Positions 54,080 to 62,135 of a stretch of 64,000 nt of DNA are shown in pieces. The stretch covers positions 186,001 to 250,000 of the forward strand of contig CAVSQY010000007.1 of NCBI GenBank assembly GCA_963730285.1, in the 5' to 3' direction. Each line of letters begins with the position of its first letter. Within the stretch, counting starts at the first letter, position 1. Position numbers and translations under genes: made by a program. A model generated the notes under the pieces. The model saw only the letters and a list, made by a program, of their open reading frames with translations. It searched no databases and was not told the origin of the DNA. This stretch comes from JARDZU01 sp963730285 (GTDB lineage: Bacteria; Actinomycetota; Acidimicrobiia; Spongiisociales; ZC4RG35).

Positions 54080-55084
54080 TCAGTCAACCCTCAGCGTGAC
54101 GGTGGTTCGCTGGATCAGGTCGCCATTCCAACGCCACTCGCCAACCAGAGTGTGGACACCGGGTGGGAAGGCCACCAATGCGTTCCATCGACGCAGCGCT
54201 TGCACCGATGTTGTTGAGATCGGCAGTTGAGTCGTGCTTATTGAGTTGGCATCCAAGGTGAGGCTGAATGTCGTGGACGACGATGTGAACTCCGCCTGTT
54301 CAGAGCCCTGGTAGGGGAGAGTCTCAAAAAAGCCTTCCTCGATCAGGTGGAATCTGCCGTCGAAGGTGTCCACCAGCAGCGAACAGGTCGTTCCGTCTTT
54401 GGAGCACGAGATCGGGCTCCAGTTGGAGAGGGGAAGGTGTTGTGGGCTCTGGGGCAGGTGCAAGGCCCTGGTCAGGAGGGTGGCGGTCTCACCTCTGGTT
54501 ATCAGCCGGTTCGGGCAGAACCGGTTGTTGGCGGGCGGGTTGCAGCCGACCGTGATGCCATCTTTGGCGATTGCATTGATCGCGTTTTCCAGGACGTGGC
54601 CGTCGTCGTCGATGAAGTAGTCGTTGGACGTGTGCGGCAAGGACAGTGCCCTGACTATGAAAGTGGCGAACTCGGCTCGGGTCAGGGCGCGGTAGGGACA
54701 GAATCGGTCGTTCTGCGGCGGATTGCACCCCGAGGTGATCCCTGCAGCGGCGATGCGATTGATTCCGCCTTCGAGGACGTGGCCGGCGTCGTCGACGAAA
54801 TAGTCCTCGCCATCGTCTGGCAGGCCCAACGCTCGCGCGAGAAAGGTCGCCGCCTCGGCGCGGGTGACAGAGCGGTCAGGGCAGAACTTGGTGTTTGCCG
54901 GCGGGTTGCAGCCCTCGGTGATCCCGGCCGCAGCGATGGCCTCGATGCCGTTCTGATGCACGCTTTGGTTGTCATCGGTGAAGGTGCCCTGCAAGACGAT
55001 TGCCTGAACCGACGCCGGCCAGATCATTAGGGCGATCGCAATTGACAGGACGGTCGCCCCGAGCATCATCCACCGGTTCCTCAT
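54080..55084 (-). CDS. Secreted protein with three SLH-like repeats
   Basis: 334 residues: signal peptide (LGATVLSIAIALMIWPASVQA), three SLH-like repeats (EGCNPPANTKFCPD, SGCNPPQNDRFCPY, VGCNPPANNRFCPN; about residues 35-215) and a ~115-residue C-terminal beta domain with a Cys pair (ISCSKDGTTCSLLV). ATG overlaps the upstream stop (ATGA), and its stop abuts the M15 gene, tying it into the minus-strand operon. Confidence 0.88.
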   Translation of the reverse strand: MRNRWMMLGATVLSIAIALMIWPASVQAIVLQGTFTDDNQSVHQNGIEAIAAAGITEGCNPPANTKFCPDRSVTRAEAATFLARALGLPDDGEDYFVDDAGHVLEGGINRIAAAGITSGCNPPQNDRFCPYRALTRAEFATFIVRALSLPHTSNDYFIDDDGHVLENAINAIAKDGITVGCNPPANNRFCPNRLITRGETATLLTRALHLPQSPQHLPLSNWSPISCSKDGTTCSLLVDTFDGRFHLIEEGFFETLPYQGSEQAEFTSSSTTFSLTLDANSISTTQLPISTTSVQALRRWNALVAFPPGVHTLVGEWRWNGDLIQRTTVTLRVD

Positions 55085-55539
55085 GTCAGCTCTAAGGCGG
55101 CGAGCACCTGATTGACCGCAGGAATGATGTCGGCCCTGTCGATGTGGGAGCCGAGCACGACGTACAGGCAGAAGGGTCTCCCGCCCGAGGTGAAGAAGGC
55201 TTGGCATCCGCTTTGGCCCGGTACGGCGTGTTGCAGCATGTTTCGGTCGAATTGCCGTGGATGGAGGTCCCGGGGGAGCCCTTCGGCTGAGAAGAGAGCC
55301 GTCCCGGCACTCTCCGGGCCGAACTCGACCAGCGAGATGAACGCGTCCCGGTTCCCCATGTTCTCGACCGCACCTGAGCCAAAGGTGCCTCGCTCAGGTG
55401 GCAGAGGGAAGGACCCGGCGTGGAGCACCGTCGGCTCGATCGCACCGTCCGCAAGCAGGGCGAACCCGCCGCCCGATATCGACCCTTCCCAGCCGACCGG
55501 CAGATCCACAGCGATCCCACCCCGTTCGAGTCTGCTCAA
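55081..55539 (-). CDS. Protein of unknown function in the MauE/MauA-like operon
   Basis: 152 residues, no signal peptide or membrane helix; Gly-rich N-terminal part (VDLPVGWEGSISGGGFALLA), a central VENMGNRDAFISLVEFG and a C-terminal SGCQAFFTSGGRPFCLYVVLG with two Cys. Not recognised. TTG start overlaps the upstream stop (TTGA) and its stop overlaps the next ATG, so translation is coupled on both sides. Confidence 0.6.
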   Translation of the reverse strand: MSRLERGGIAVDLPVGWEGSISGGGFALLADGAIEPTVLHAGSFPLPPERGTFGSGAVENMGNRDAFISLVEFGPESAGTALFSAEGLPRDLHPRQFDRNMLQHAVPGQSGCQAFFTSGGRPFCLYVVLGSHIDRADIIPAVNQVLAALELT

Positions 55540-56123
55540 GTCAGGGCTCCGATCCCGGCCGCCACTCCGATCACGGTCATCCCGATCGCCGTCACTCTGT
55601 GCAGGGGGAGCCCCAGGCTTGCCATCTTCTCGTGGAATCGGGTCAGGCGTGAGGGGCGATCGATCCAGCCTGCTGCCCACAAGGACAGGGAGCGACCGAG
55701 ACCAAAGGTGACGCCGACCATTGCCCCGAGCCAAGGCGATCCGGTCAGCACTTCGGCGGCGAGGGTGGAGTAGACCAGCCAGGTGACAACAAAGGTCGCC
55801 AAACCGGCGCCGAGCTCTGAACCGAACGCAAAGCCGTACACCCAGCCCCGGTAGTGCCCGATCCACGACTCGTTGACCTGGCGCTGCGGCCCGAGGGGTG
55901 CGACTCGCGCCAAGTCGAGCGCTCCCGCCAGCAGGACGACACCAGCAGTCAGGCCAAGCCCCGCTTCTTCTCCGATGCTGCCGGCCACCAGGCTGCCGAT
56001 CCATCCGAGCCCGAGCCCAATGATGGCACCCGTGATCGTCGCTCCCACGGTGAAGGTCGTCACGGTTAGGAGCCATTTGTTGCGTCGCGCCCGCTCACCG
56101 AGCGGGTGAATGCTCGAAAGCAT
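55536..56123 (-). CDS. Polytopic membrane protein, possibly CcdA/DsbD-like
   Basis: 195 residues with about five membrane segments (TVGATITGAIIGLGLGWIGS, GLTAGVVLLAGALDLA, GFAFGSELGAGLATFVVTW, GVTFGLGRSLSLWAAGW, GMTVIGVAAGIGALT). The Gly-rich segments resemble CcdA/UreH-type proteins that move reducing equivalents, but no redox Cys pair is present, so that call is weak. It lies between the MauD-like gene and the 55.1 kb gene in the operon. Confidence 0.6.
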   Translation of the reverse strand: MLSSIHPLGERARRNKWLLTVTTFTVGATITGAIIGLGLGWIGSLVAGSIGEEAGLGLTAGVVLLAGALDLARVAPLGPQRQVNESWIGHYRGWVYGFAFGSELGAGLATFVVTWLVYSTLAAEVLTGSPWLGAMVGVTFGLGRSLSLWAAGWIDRPSRLTRFHEKMASLGLPLHRVTAIGMTVIGVAAGIGALT

Positions 56124-56132
56124 CGACTCTCC

Positions 56133-56204
56133 TCACGGCGACCAATTGGACCGGACGGCAGCAGCCAGGGACAACAGGAGGGCGAGGACCAGTTGGACGG
56201 TCAA
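56133..56204 (-). CDS. Candidate 23-residue hydrophobic peptide
   Basis: TTG at 56204 overlaps the TGA of the MauD-like gene (TTGA). The frame encodes a short hydrophobic helix (TVQLVLALLLSLAAAV) and a polar end (RSNWSP), stopping 9 bp before the next ATG. It fills the only gap in the operon. The overlap and helix argue for translation, but it could be just spacer. Confidence 0.4.
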   Translation of the reverse strand: MTVQLVLALLLSLAAAVRSNWSP

Positions 56205-56899
56205 GGGCCTTCCACCGGGCTTTGGTAGAGCGAATCGTCGCCCGGCTCGATGCCTGCTCCCCGAAGCTGTTCGTCGGTCATGCCGATACGGTTCGACGTA
56301 TCGGCATGAACCGGGCTCTGGGAGTCGCGAATCGATTGACGGAGTAGCGAGATCAGGTGGCGCCAACTCGATGCAGCGCCTTCACCGATGATCATCCCCG
56401 AGCCATCCACGAACAGGAAATACGGAGTCATCGGCACCTTGAATCGGTCCCATGCGTCGTCGGACATCACCAAGGGGAGCCTGGCGGGAGCAAGCTCTGA
56501 CAAACGCGAAGGGGACTCAGAGCCCGGGCTTTTCGTGACGATGACGGTTCGAGTGTCGGGGGTGGGCAGCTCGAAATCGGTCCCGAACTCTTCCCAGAAG
56601 GCCTGGCAGCTGAGGCAACCCGAGGAGAGGAAGGCAATGAGTGTGCTTCCCCGCCCTTGCTGGAGGCTGATCGACACCTCTGAGCCTTCCAAGTTGACGC
56701 CGGTGACCGTGTCGGTTGGCAGCTTCTCGAATCCGCCCGTCTTCGGCGCCCGTCTTGCCGGGGCCGCCACTGATCCGTCCTCGGAGGCGCCGAGGGCATG
56801 GAGCTGGCGAAGGATCTCGGCGTGGCTCTTGAGCAAGCCTGCGACCAGGACGGTGAGCAGGATGATCACGATCCCTTCGATGACGATCGCCAACGTCAT
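56201..56899 (-). CDS. MauD/TlpA-like membrane-anchored thioredoxin
   Basis: 232 residues: N-terminal anchor (LAIVIEGIVIILLTVLVAGLL), a linker, and a thioredoxin fold with redox motif SSGCLSCQAFW, cis-Pro region VPMTPYFLFVDGSG, and a C-terminal extension. The anchor-plus-CxxC layout and its place next to MauE- and MauA-like genes fit MauD, which oxidises or isomerises MauA disulfides. TlpA/ResA-type reductase is the alternative. ATG overlaps the upstream stop by 1 bp. Confidence 0.82.
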   Translation of the reverse strand: MTLAIVIEGIVIILLTVLVAGLLKSHAEILRQLHALGASEDGSVAAPARRAPKTGGFEKLPTDTVTGVNLEGSEVSISLQQGRGSTLIAFLSSGCLSCQAFWEEFGTDFELPTPDTRTVIVTKSPGSESPSRLSELAPARLPLVMSDDAWDRFKVPMTPYFLFVDGSGMIIGEGAASSWRHLISLLRQSIRDSQSPVHADTSNRIGMTDEQLRGAGIEPGDDSLYQSPVEGP

Positions 56900-58225
56900 C
56901 AGGCGATCCTCCCCCAGGTGACGGGGATCCCATTCGGGTCCCCGAATGTGAAGGTCGAGTCGGCCGGCCCCGATGACAGGGAGTTGCGGACGGACCATGT
57001 TCCCGAGTCGAACCAACCAACTCCCGTGGAGCCGGTGCCATCCCAGTCACCGGTCATCGGCAGGCCGCTACCCCCAAACGTGAAATCGAAGTCCGCGTCT
57101 GCCCCCGGCAAGGCTTCCGCGAAGCAGCCAGCGGTTCCCCCGCACCATGCCGACACGGCTGACGCCGGCGCCATTCCAATCACCGACGACAGGGATGTCG
57201 CCCGGCTGGCCGAAGGTGAAGTCGTAGTCCGGCGATCCTGGCGAGTTGGAGTTGCGAAGCAGCCAACGATTCCCTCGGACGATACCGATGGTGTGCACGC
57301 CGTTCCCGTTCCAGTCGCCGATCACCGGGATGTCTCCGGGCTGCCCGTACTCCACCACGAGGTCTGGCTCCCCGGTGCCCTCGATCTGGCGGATGTGCCA
57401 CACCAGGCTGTTGTTCCCGATGACACCGTGCCGCGTGTTGCGAACCATTGCTGCGGTGCGTACGCCGGCGTTGGAGAAGTCCGCCATCAGCGGATGATCG
57501 CCGGTGGCCCCGTAGTCGAACGTCTGGTGGGCGCCGCCCCCGTCGAGGGTGTTCCTCAGCTGCCAGGTGCCGCCGGTCACCACGGCGGGCCGTGCCGAAT
57601 AAGGCCCCTTCGGGGTGGTATCCGGCAGGAGACCTGGCGAGTTGTGGGTATAGGTCGACTGGGAGACAGCGTCTGTATGGGTGCAGGAAGAGTCCCACTC
57701 CCATGGGGTCACACAAGTGACGACCCGACAGGTGATCGGGCCAATGCACGGTTTGTGGTTGTTGCACTGGCCGTAGCGGAACCTGGTGCAACAGGTCTTG
57801 CGCTCATCGCAGTTGTCGTGATTGCAATGACAACTGCAATCCACGCAGGTGTCGCTGCAGGTGCCGGTGGAACTGCAGTTGCATCCGCCGCAGCTGGACG
57901 CGTTGCAATCCATGTAATAGCGGCTGTTCCCATCGCAGTATGTGTTTCCTTCTGCCCGCCACCATCCGGCAACCACATGACCGGGTGGGCAGGTGTTGAC
58001 CCCGTGGACGTTCACGCAGAAGTCTGTCCAGCCGTCGTTGCAGGCAGCACCTGCTCCACAGTCGCTCGGCACCACGGCGGCATAAGCGCTTCCGGGTCTG
58101 AGGATGTAGGCCGCCGGGGCTGCCACGAGCGCAGTCCCCACCATGGCGGCACGGCGGAGGAAACCGCGACGCGAGGTCTTCGTGTCAAGGACGCGACTTG
58201 CGGCTTGAACCAATCTCGTACTCAT
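56899..58225 (-). CDS. Tat-exported Cys-rich MauA-like protein with propeller-like repeats, frameshifted
   Basis: About 441 residues when repaired. Twin-arginine signal (SRRGFLRRAAMVG, then VAAPAAYILRPGSAYA), then ~130 residues with 22 Cys (NTCPPGHVVAGWWRAEG, YYMDCNASSCGGCNC, CVTPWEWDSSC), similar in Cys/Trp/CPPG pattern to methylamine dehydrogenase light chain MauA. About five beta repeats follow (IPVIGDWNGNGV, IPVVGDWNGAGV, LPMTGDWDGTGS). An extra base in a 5-G run (plus-strand CCCCC, 57102-57106) shifts frame in repeat 4; coding resumes in the next frame to 56899. ATG overlaps the MauE-like stop. Role inferred, not known. Confidence 0.75.
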
Positions 58226-58752
58226 CGATTTGTGGCCAATCGGAGCGTGACCGGTAACTCCGCAAGAAGCAGATAGGAGAGGTATGCGCCGATGACCCCA
58301 AAGCCGAGCACGGCGACGATAGTCGACAGATCGTCGGACCACGGCACCGCACGGCGGTTCACGGCGGCCAGGTACCCGAGGGCCAGGAACGCGAAACCGT
58401 TGTACGTGACGTGAAACCAGGTCGGTGGGGTGTCGTCGCCCCCGAAGCAACCGCAGCTCTGCAACGCGAAGCGACCCCGCATCGCCGCCAGGGTGAACGC
58501 GAAAAACCCGAGATAGAGGATGGCCCCCAATGCCGCCCAAGTCCCACCAATGAGGATCCCCGCTGTGCCCGCCCCGATCTCGAGGATCCCAAGCGCACGG
58601 ACGACGATGGTCGAAGAGGGGAGACGGGCGTCGCCGAGGGCGCCCCTCGTCGGACCAGGATCGACGATTTTGGAGACACCGCTTGCGGTCAACAGAAGCA
58701 GGGCGACCGTGGAGAATGCCTGGGCTACCACCCGTGGCAGCGTAACGGCCAC
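58222..58752 (-). CDS. MauE-like (DoxX-related) membrane protein
   Basis: About 176 residues with four to five membrane helices (VVAQAFSTVALLLLTASGVSK, IVVRALGILEIGAGTAGILI, ALGAILYLGFFAFTLAAM, VTYNGFAFLALGYLAA, IVAVLGFGVIGAYLSYLLL) and the loop motif LQSCGCFGGDDTPPTW, a CxC pair as in MauE-type proteins. MauE is needed, with MauD, to form the disulfides of MauA. The GTG at 58752 is a tentative start; the open frame extends upstream. Its stop overlaps the MauA-like ATG. Confidence 0.78.
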   Translation of the reverse strand: MAVTLPRVVAQAFSTVALLLLTASGVSKIVDPGPTRGALGDARLPSSTIVVRALGILEIGAGTAGILIGGTWAALGAILYLGFFAFTLAAMRGRFALQSCGCFGGDDTPPTWFHVTYNGFAFLALGYLAAVNRRAVPWSDDLSTIVAVLGFGVIGAYLSYLLLAELPVTLRLATNR

Positions 58753-58844
58753 CGGTGGGAGGGCCAATACAAACTGCGGCTTCGACAGGCAGCACACGTA
58801 GACTTCGCCGCCGTGACCACCACCATGACAAGCAGTATTTGAGC

Positions 58845-59760
58845 ATGCCGGACTCGAGCCTCCCGGAGCTGGGCTCACCCACGGCCTCGATCGTGGTTCG
58901 CTGCTACAACGAGGCAGACCACATTGGAAGGCTGCTCTCCGAGCTGAAACGACAGTCGTTCACGAACTATGAGATCGTCGTGGTGGACTCGGGGTCTGAC
59001 GATGGCACCCTCGAGATCGTCACCAACGAGGACGTGGCGCTGGAGCACATCAAGCAGGAGGACTTCAGCTTCGGCGGGTCTCTAAATGTCGGGTGTCGTC
59101 GGGCGACCGGTCAATTCCTTGTGTTCATCTCAGCCCATTGCTACCCCGAGCACGAGGACTGGCTGGCGAATCTGATAGAGGGCTTTGACGACCCAAGAGT
59201 GGCTGTGGTCTACGGAAAGCAGCGGGGAGTTGCTGAGTCCCATTTTTCGGAACGACAGATATTCAAGACACGGGTTTCCCGAGGTGTCGATCCCGCGCCA
59301 GGACGGGCCGTTCTCCAACAACGCCAATGCCGCCATCAGACGCGCCATTTGGGAGGAGCACCCTTATGACGAGACTCTCACGGGTCTCGAGGATGTCGTG
59401 TGGGCACAACAGGTGATGCGTGACGGATGGTGGGTGAGCTATCGAGCCGACGCCGGGGTGATTCACGTCCACAACGAGACCCCGAGCCAGATAAGAAACC
59501 GCTATCAGCGAGAGGCCATCACCTTCCAGAAAGTGTTCCCCAACGAGCACTTCAGCTTCTGGGACTTTGTCCGGCTTTCGACCAGGAACGTGTTGGCCGA
59601 CATTCGAGCCAGTCGTGCCCAGGGGGAAGGATGGGGCGAGGCGTGGGCGGTTCTACGTTTCCGACTCTCTCAGTTCGCCGGGACTTATCAGGGGTTTCAT
59701 ATGCGGCGGCCACCCTCCAGCGACCTCAAACGTCGCTTCTATTACCCCGACCCGGAATGA
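58845..59760 (+). CDS. Family 2 glycosyltransferase, frameshifted
   Basis: About 304 residues when repaired: SIVVRCYNEADHIGRLLSEL, VVVDSGSDDGTLEI (DXD-type acidic region), FVFISAHCYPEHEDWL (given as FLVFISAHCYP), then after the shift GPFSNNANAAIRRAIW and GLEDVVWAQQVMRDGW. An extra G in CGGGTTT (59271-59277) moves coding one frame; the product would otherwise end at 59369. Resembles rhamnosyltransferases for surface glycans. Its stop overlaps the next ATG. Confidence 0.85.
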
Positions 59761-60416
59761 CCGTCGCCGGCCTGCTCCCGATGAAAGGTCACTCTGAGAG
59801 AGTGCCCGGAAAGAACATTCGGACGATCGCGGGACGACCCCTGTTCCATTGGGTCGCTGAGACGCTTCTCGCGGCCGAAGGCATCGACGAGGTCATCGTC
59901 GACACCGACAGCGACCAGATCGAGGCGGCGGTGAACTCTGCGTTTCCCTCTGTGACCATCCATCGGCGCCCCGATCGGCTGCACGGAGATCTGGTCCCGA
60001 TGCATGACATCGTGGCCGACGTCGCTTCTGGCACCAATCACGACGTCGTGCTCCAGACTCACTCGACCAACCCTCTGTTGAGGGCAGAGACCATCGACCG
60101 TGCCCTTGCCGCGTTCGCCGGCCCGGGGGACCATGACTCGTTGATGTCGGTCACGTCCTGGCAGACACGGTTCTACTTCGAAGATGGGCGTCCCATCAAT
60201 CACGATCCCACCGTGCTCCAGCGAACCCAGGATCTGGCTCCTGTCTTCGAGGAGAACTCGAACATCTACATTGCTCCTGTCGACTTGATAGTCGAGTTGG
60301 GGCGACGTATCGGCCCAAAACCGCTTCTGTTCCCAATCGCACGCCAAGAGGCCGTCGACATCGACGAGGAGCTCGATTTCTTGATCGCCGAGTTTCTTCT
60401 GGAGCGAAATGCCTGA
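59757..60416 (+). CDS. Acylneuraminate cytidylyltransferase-like (CMP-sugar synthetase)
   Basis: 219 residues: nucleotide-binding MKGHSERVPGKNIRTIAGRP, HWVAETLLAAEGIDEVIVDTDS, VLQTHSTNPLLRAETID, QEAVDIDEELDFLIAE. This is the NeuA/KdsB-like family that activates sialic- or Kdo-type sugars with CTP; the sugar is not known. ATG overlaps the glycosyltransferase stop, and its own end overlaps the start of the dehydrogenase. Confidence 0.87.
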   Translation: MTVAGLLPMKGHSERVPGKNIRTIAGRPLFHWVAETLLAAEGIDEVIVDTDSDQIEAAVNSAFPSVTIHRRPDRLHGDLVPMHDIVADVASGTNHDVVLQTHSTNPLLRAETIDRALAAFAGPGDHDSLMSVTSWQTRFYFEDGRPINHDPTVLQRTQDLAPVFEENSNIYIAPVDLIVELGRRIGPKPLLFPIARQEAVDIDEELDFLIAEFLLERNA

Positions 60417-61349
60417 TCACGACACAGTTCTGATCTCCTGTCGGCTTGTATGGGATCAAGGACCAGAGGTGACCGAGAGATTGTCCGGAGCGGGCCTCGC
60501 TGTTGACATGCCGCGTTCGTGGGCCAGCAGTTGAATGAGGCCGAGTTGTTGCCCATCGTCGACAGATATGTCGGGATCCTCGCCGGCGACGACGAGCTGA
60601 ATCGCAGCGTGCTCACCGCAGCAAAGCAATTGCGGGTGATCTCCAAATGGGGGATCGGAATCGACGCCATCGACCTGACGGCCGCGAATGAGATGGGCAT
60701 CAAGGTGCTCAACACACCTGGAGTGTTCGCGGACGAGCTCGCCGACTATGCAATGGGTTACCTCCACATGCTCGCCCGACGTCAGCACGAAGTCGATAGA
60801 CATGTCAGGGAGGGAGCCTGGCACAAGGTCACCGGCACGTCGCTGGCAGGGAAGATCATCGGGATCGTGGGCATGGGCAGCTCGGGCCGCGCCCTCGCCC
60901 GCCGGGCTGCAGCGGCGTCGATGAAGGTCCTGGCACACGATGTGGTCGAAGTTCCCTCCGACCCCGCCTACGAGGTGGTGTCGCTACCTGGGCTTTTTCG
61001 GAGGTCAGACGTGGTCTCGCTTCACCTGCCTGCCACGGAGGAAACGCGTCATCTAATCGACTCCGACGCAATTGGGAGGATGAAGCGAGGTGTTTGGTTG
61101 ATCAATACATCCCGCGGCGCTCTGGTGGATGAGACTGCCCTGGTTCAGGCACTCCAGGACGGTCATGTTGGGGGTGCCGCCCTCGACGTGTTTGAACAAG
61201 AGCCGATTTCAGGGGAAAACCCGTTGCTGAAGCTCGAGAACGTGATCCTCGGCTCGCACAATGGCTCTAACACTCTTGAAGCTGTCGCCAGAACGACCGA
61301 GCGAGCCGTGACGAACCTCATCGAAGGCTTGACGGGAGCGCGACAGTGA
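60409..61349 (+). CDS. D-2-hydroxyacid (phosphoglycerate-type) dehydrogenase, frameshifted
   Basis: About 313 residues when repaired: N-terminal TVLISCRLVWDQGPEV, then after a lost base near 60516 VISKWGIGIDAIDLTAANEM, NAD motif IVGMGSSGRALARR, Arg in NTSRGALVDE, Glu in DVFEQEPI and His in LGSHNGSNT. Three catalytic residues are present. In this setting it may make or reduce a sugar-linked hydroxyacid rather than serve serine synthesis. ATG 60409 overlaps the cytidylyltransferase end. Confidence 0.82.
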
Positions 61350-62047
61350 CTCGGGTGGTAATCACAGGGGCCAGCAGTGGCATCGGTGCTGCGTGCGTCA
61401 GGGCCTTTTCCAACTCGGGGACCGAGGTCATTGGCATCGACAAACTGAATGAGAGCGGCGCCGACGAGCACCTAACCGTCGATCTTGCCACCCCCGATTG
61501 CGGGAGAATTGTTGCGCAGAGTCTCGATGGTCGATCGGTCGATGTCCTCGTCAACAACGCTGCCGTGGGTTTCTCGAAGCCGGCCGAGAATACGGACTCA
61601 TCCCAGTTCGATCTGGTGATGGCTGTGAACCTCAGAGCGCCCTTTCTGGTTTCTTCTGCGCTACTACCCAATTTGAGAGCGGTGCAGGGTGTTGTTGTGA
61701 ACGTGGCCTCGGTGCATGCCATCGCGACCTCCACTCCCGGGAGTGCCTACGCCGCCTCCAAAGGGGGCTTGGTCAGCCTTACCCGATCTCTGGCGCTGGA
61801 GTGGGCACCTGAGGTCAGAGTCAACTGTGTCCTTCCAGGAGCGGTGGACACTGAGGCACTGAACGACGGTCTAGTCCGTGCTGGCGGGACAATCGAGACC
61901 CTCGCGCATGCCCATCCGCTGGGCAGGGTGGGCGAGCCGTGGGAGATCGCCGACGCCGTGATGTTCCTGTCGGCCAACCACTTCGTCACCGGTGCCTCGC
62001 TCGTGGTGGACGGCGGCGCCACAGACCCGCGCCTGAGCACGGAGTAG
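61346..62047 (+). CDS. Short-chain dehydrogenase/reductase
   Basis: 233 residues: cofactor motif VITGASSGIGAACVRA, VNNAAVGFSKPA, catalytic Ser/Tyr/Lys in VASVHAIATS, GSAYAASKGGLVS, and PGAVDTEALN with C-terminal FVTGASLVVDGGA. Probably reduces a sugar or hydroxyacid intermediate of the surface-glycan pathway. GTG start overlaps the dehydrogenase stop (GTGA). Confidence 0.9.
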   Translation: MTRVVITGASSGIGAACVRAFSNSGTEVIGIDKLNESGADEHLTVDLATPDCGRIVAQSLDGRSVDVLVNNAAVGFSKPAENTDSSQFDLVMAVNLRAPFLVSSALLPNLRAVQGVVVNVASVHAIATSTPGSAYAASKGGLVSLTRSLALEWAPEVRVNCVLPGAVDTEALNDGLVRAGGTIETLAHAHPLGRVGEPWEIADAVMFLSANHFVTGASLVVDGGATDPRLSTE

Positions 62048-62135
62048 ATGGATGAAAGCCCATCCCTAACCACTGCTCTCTTGCATTTGGGCCACGTGAA
62101 CGCCGTGGCCTCCGACCAACAGCAACAATGCTGCC

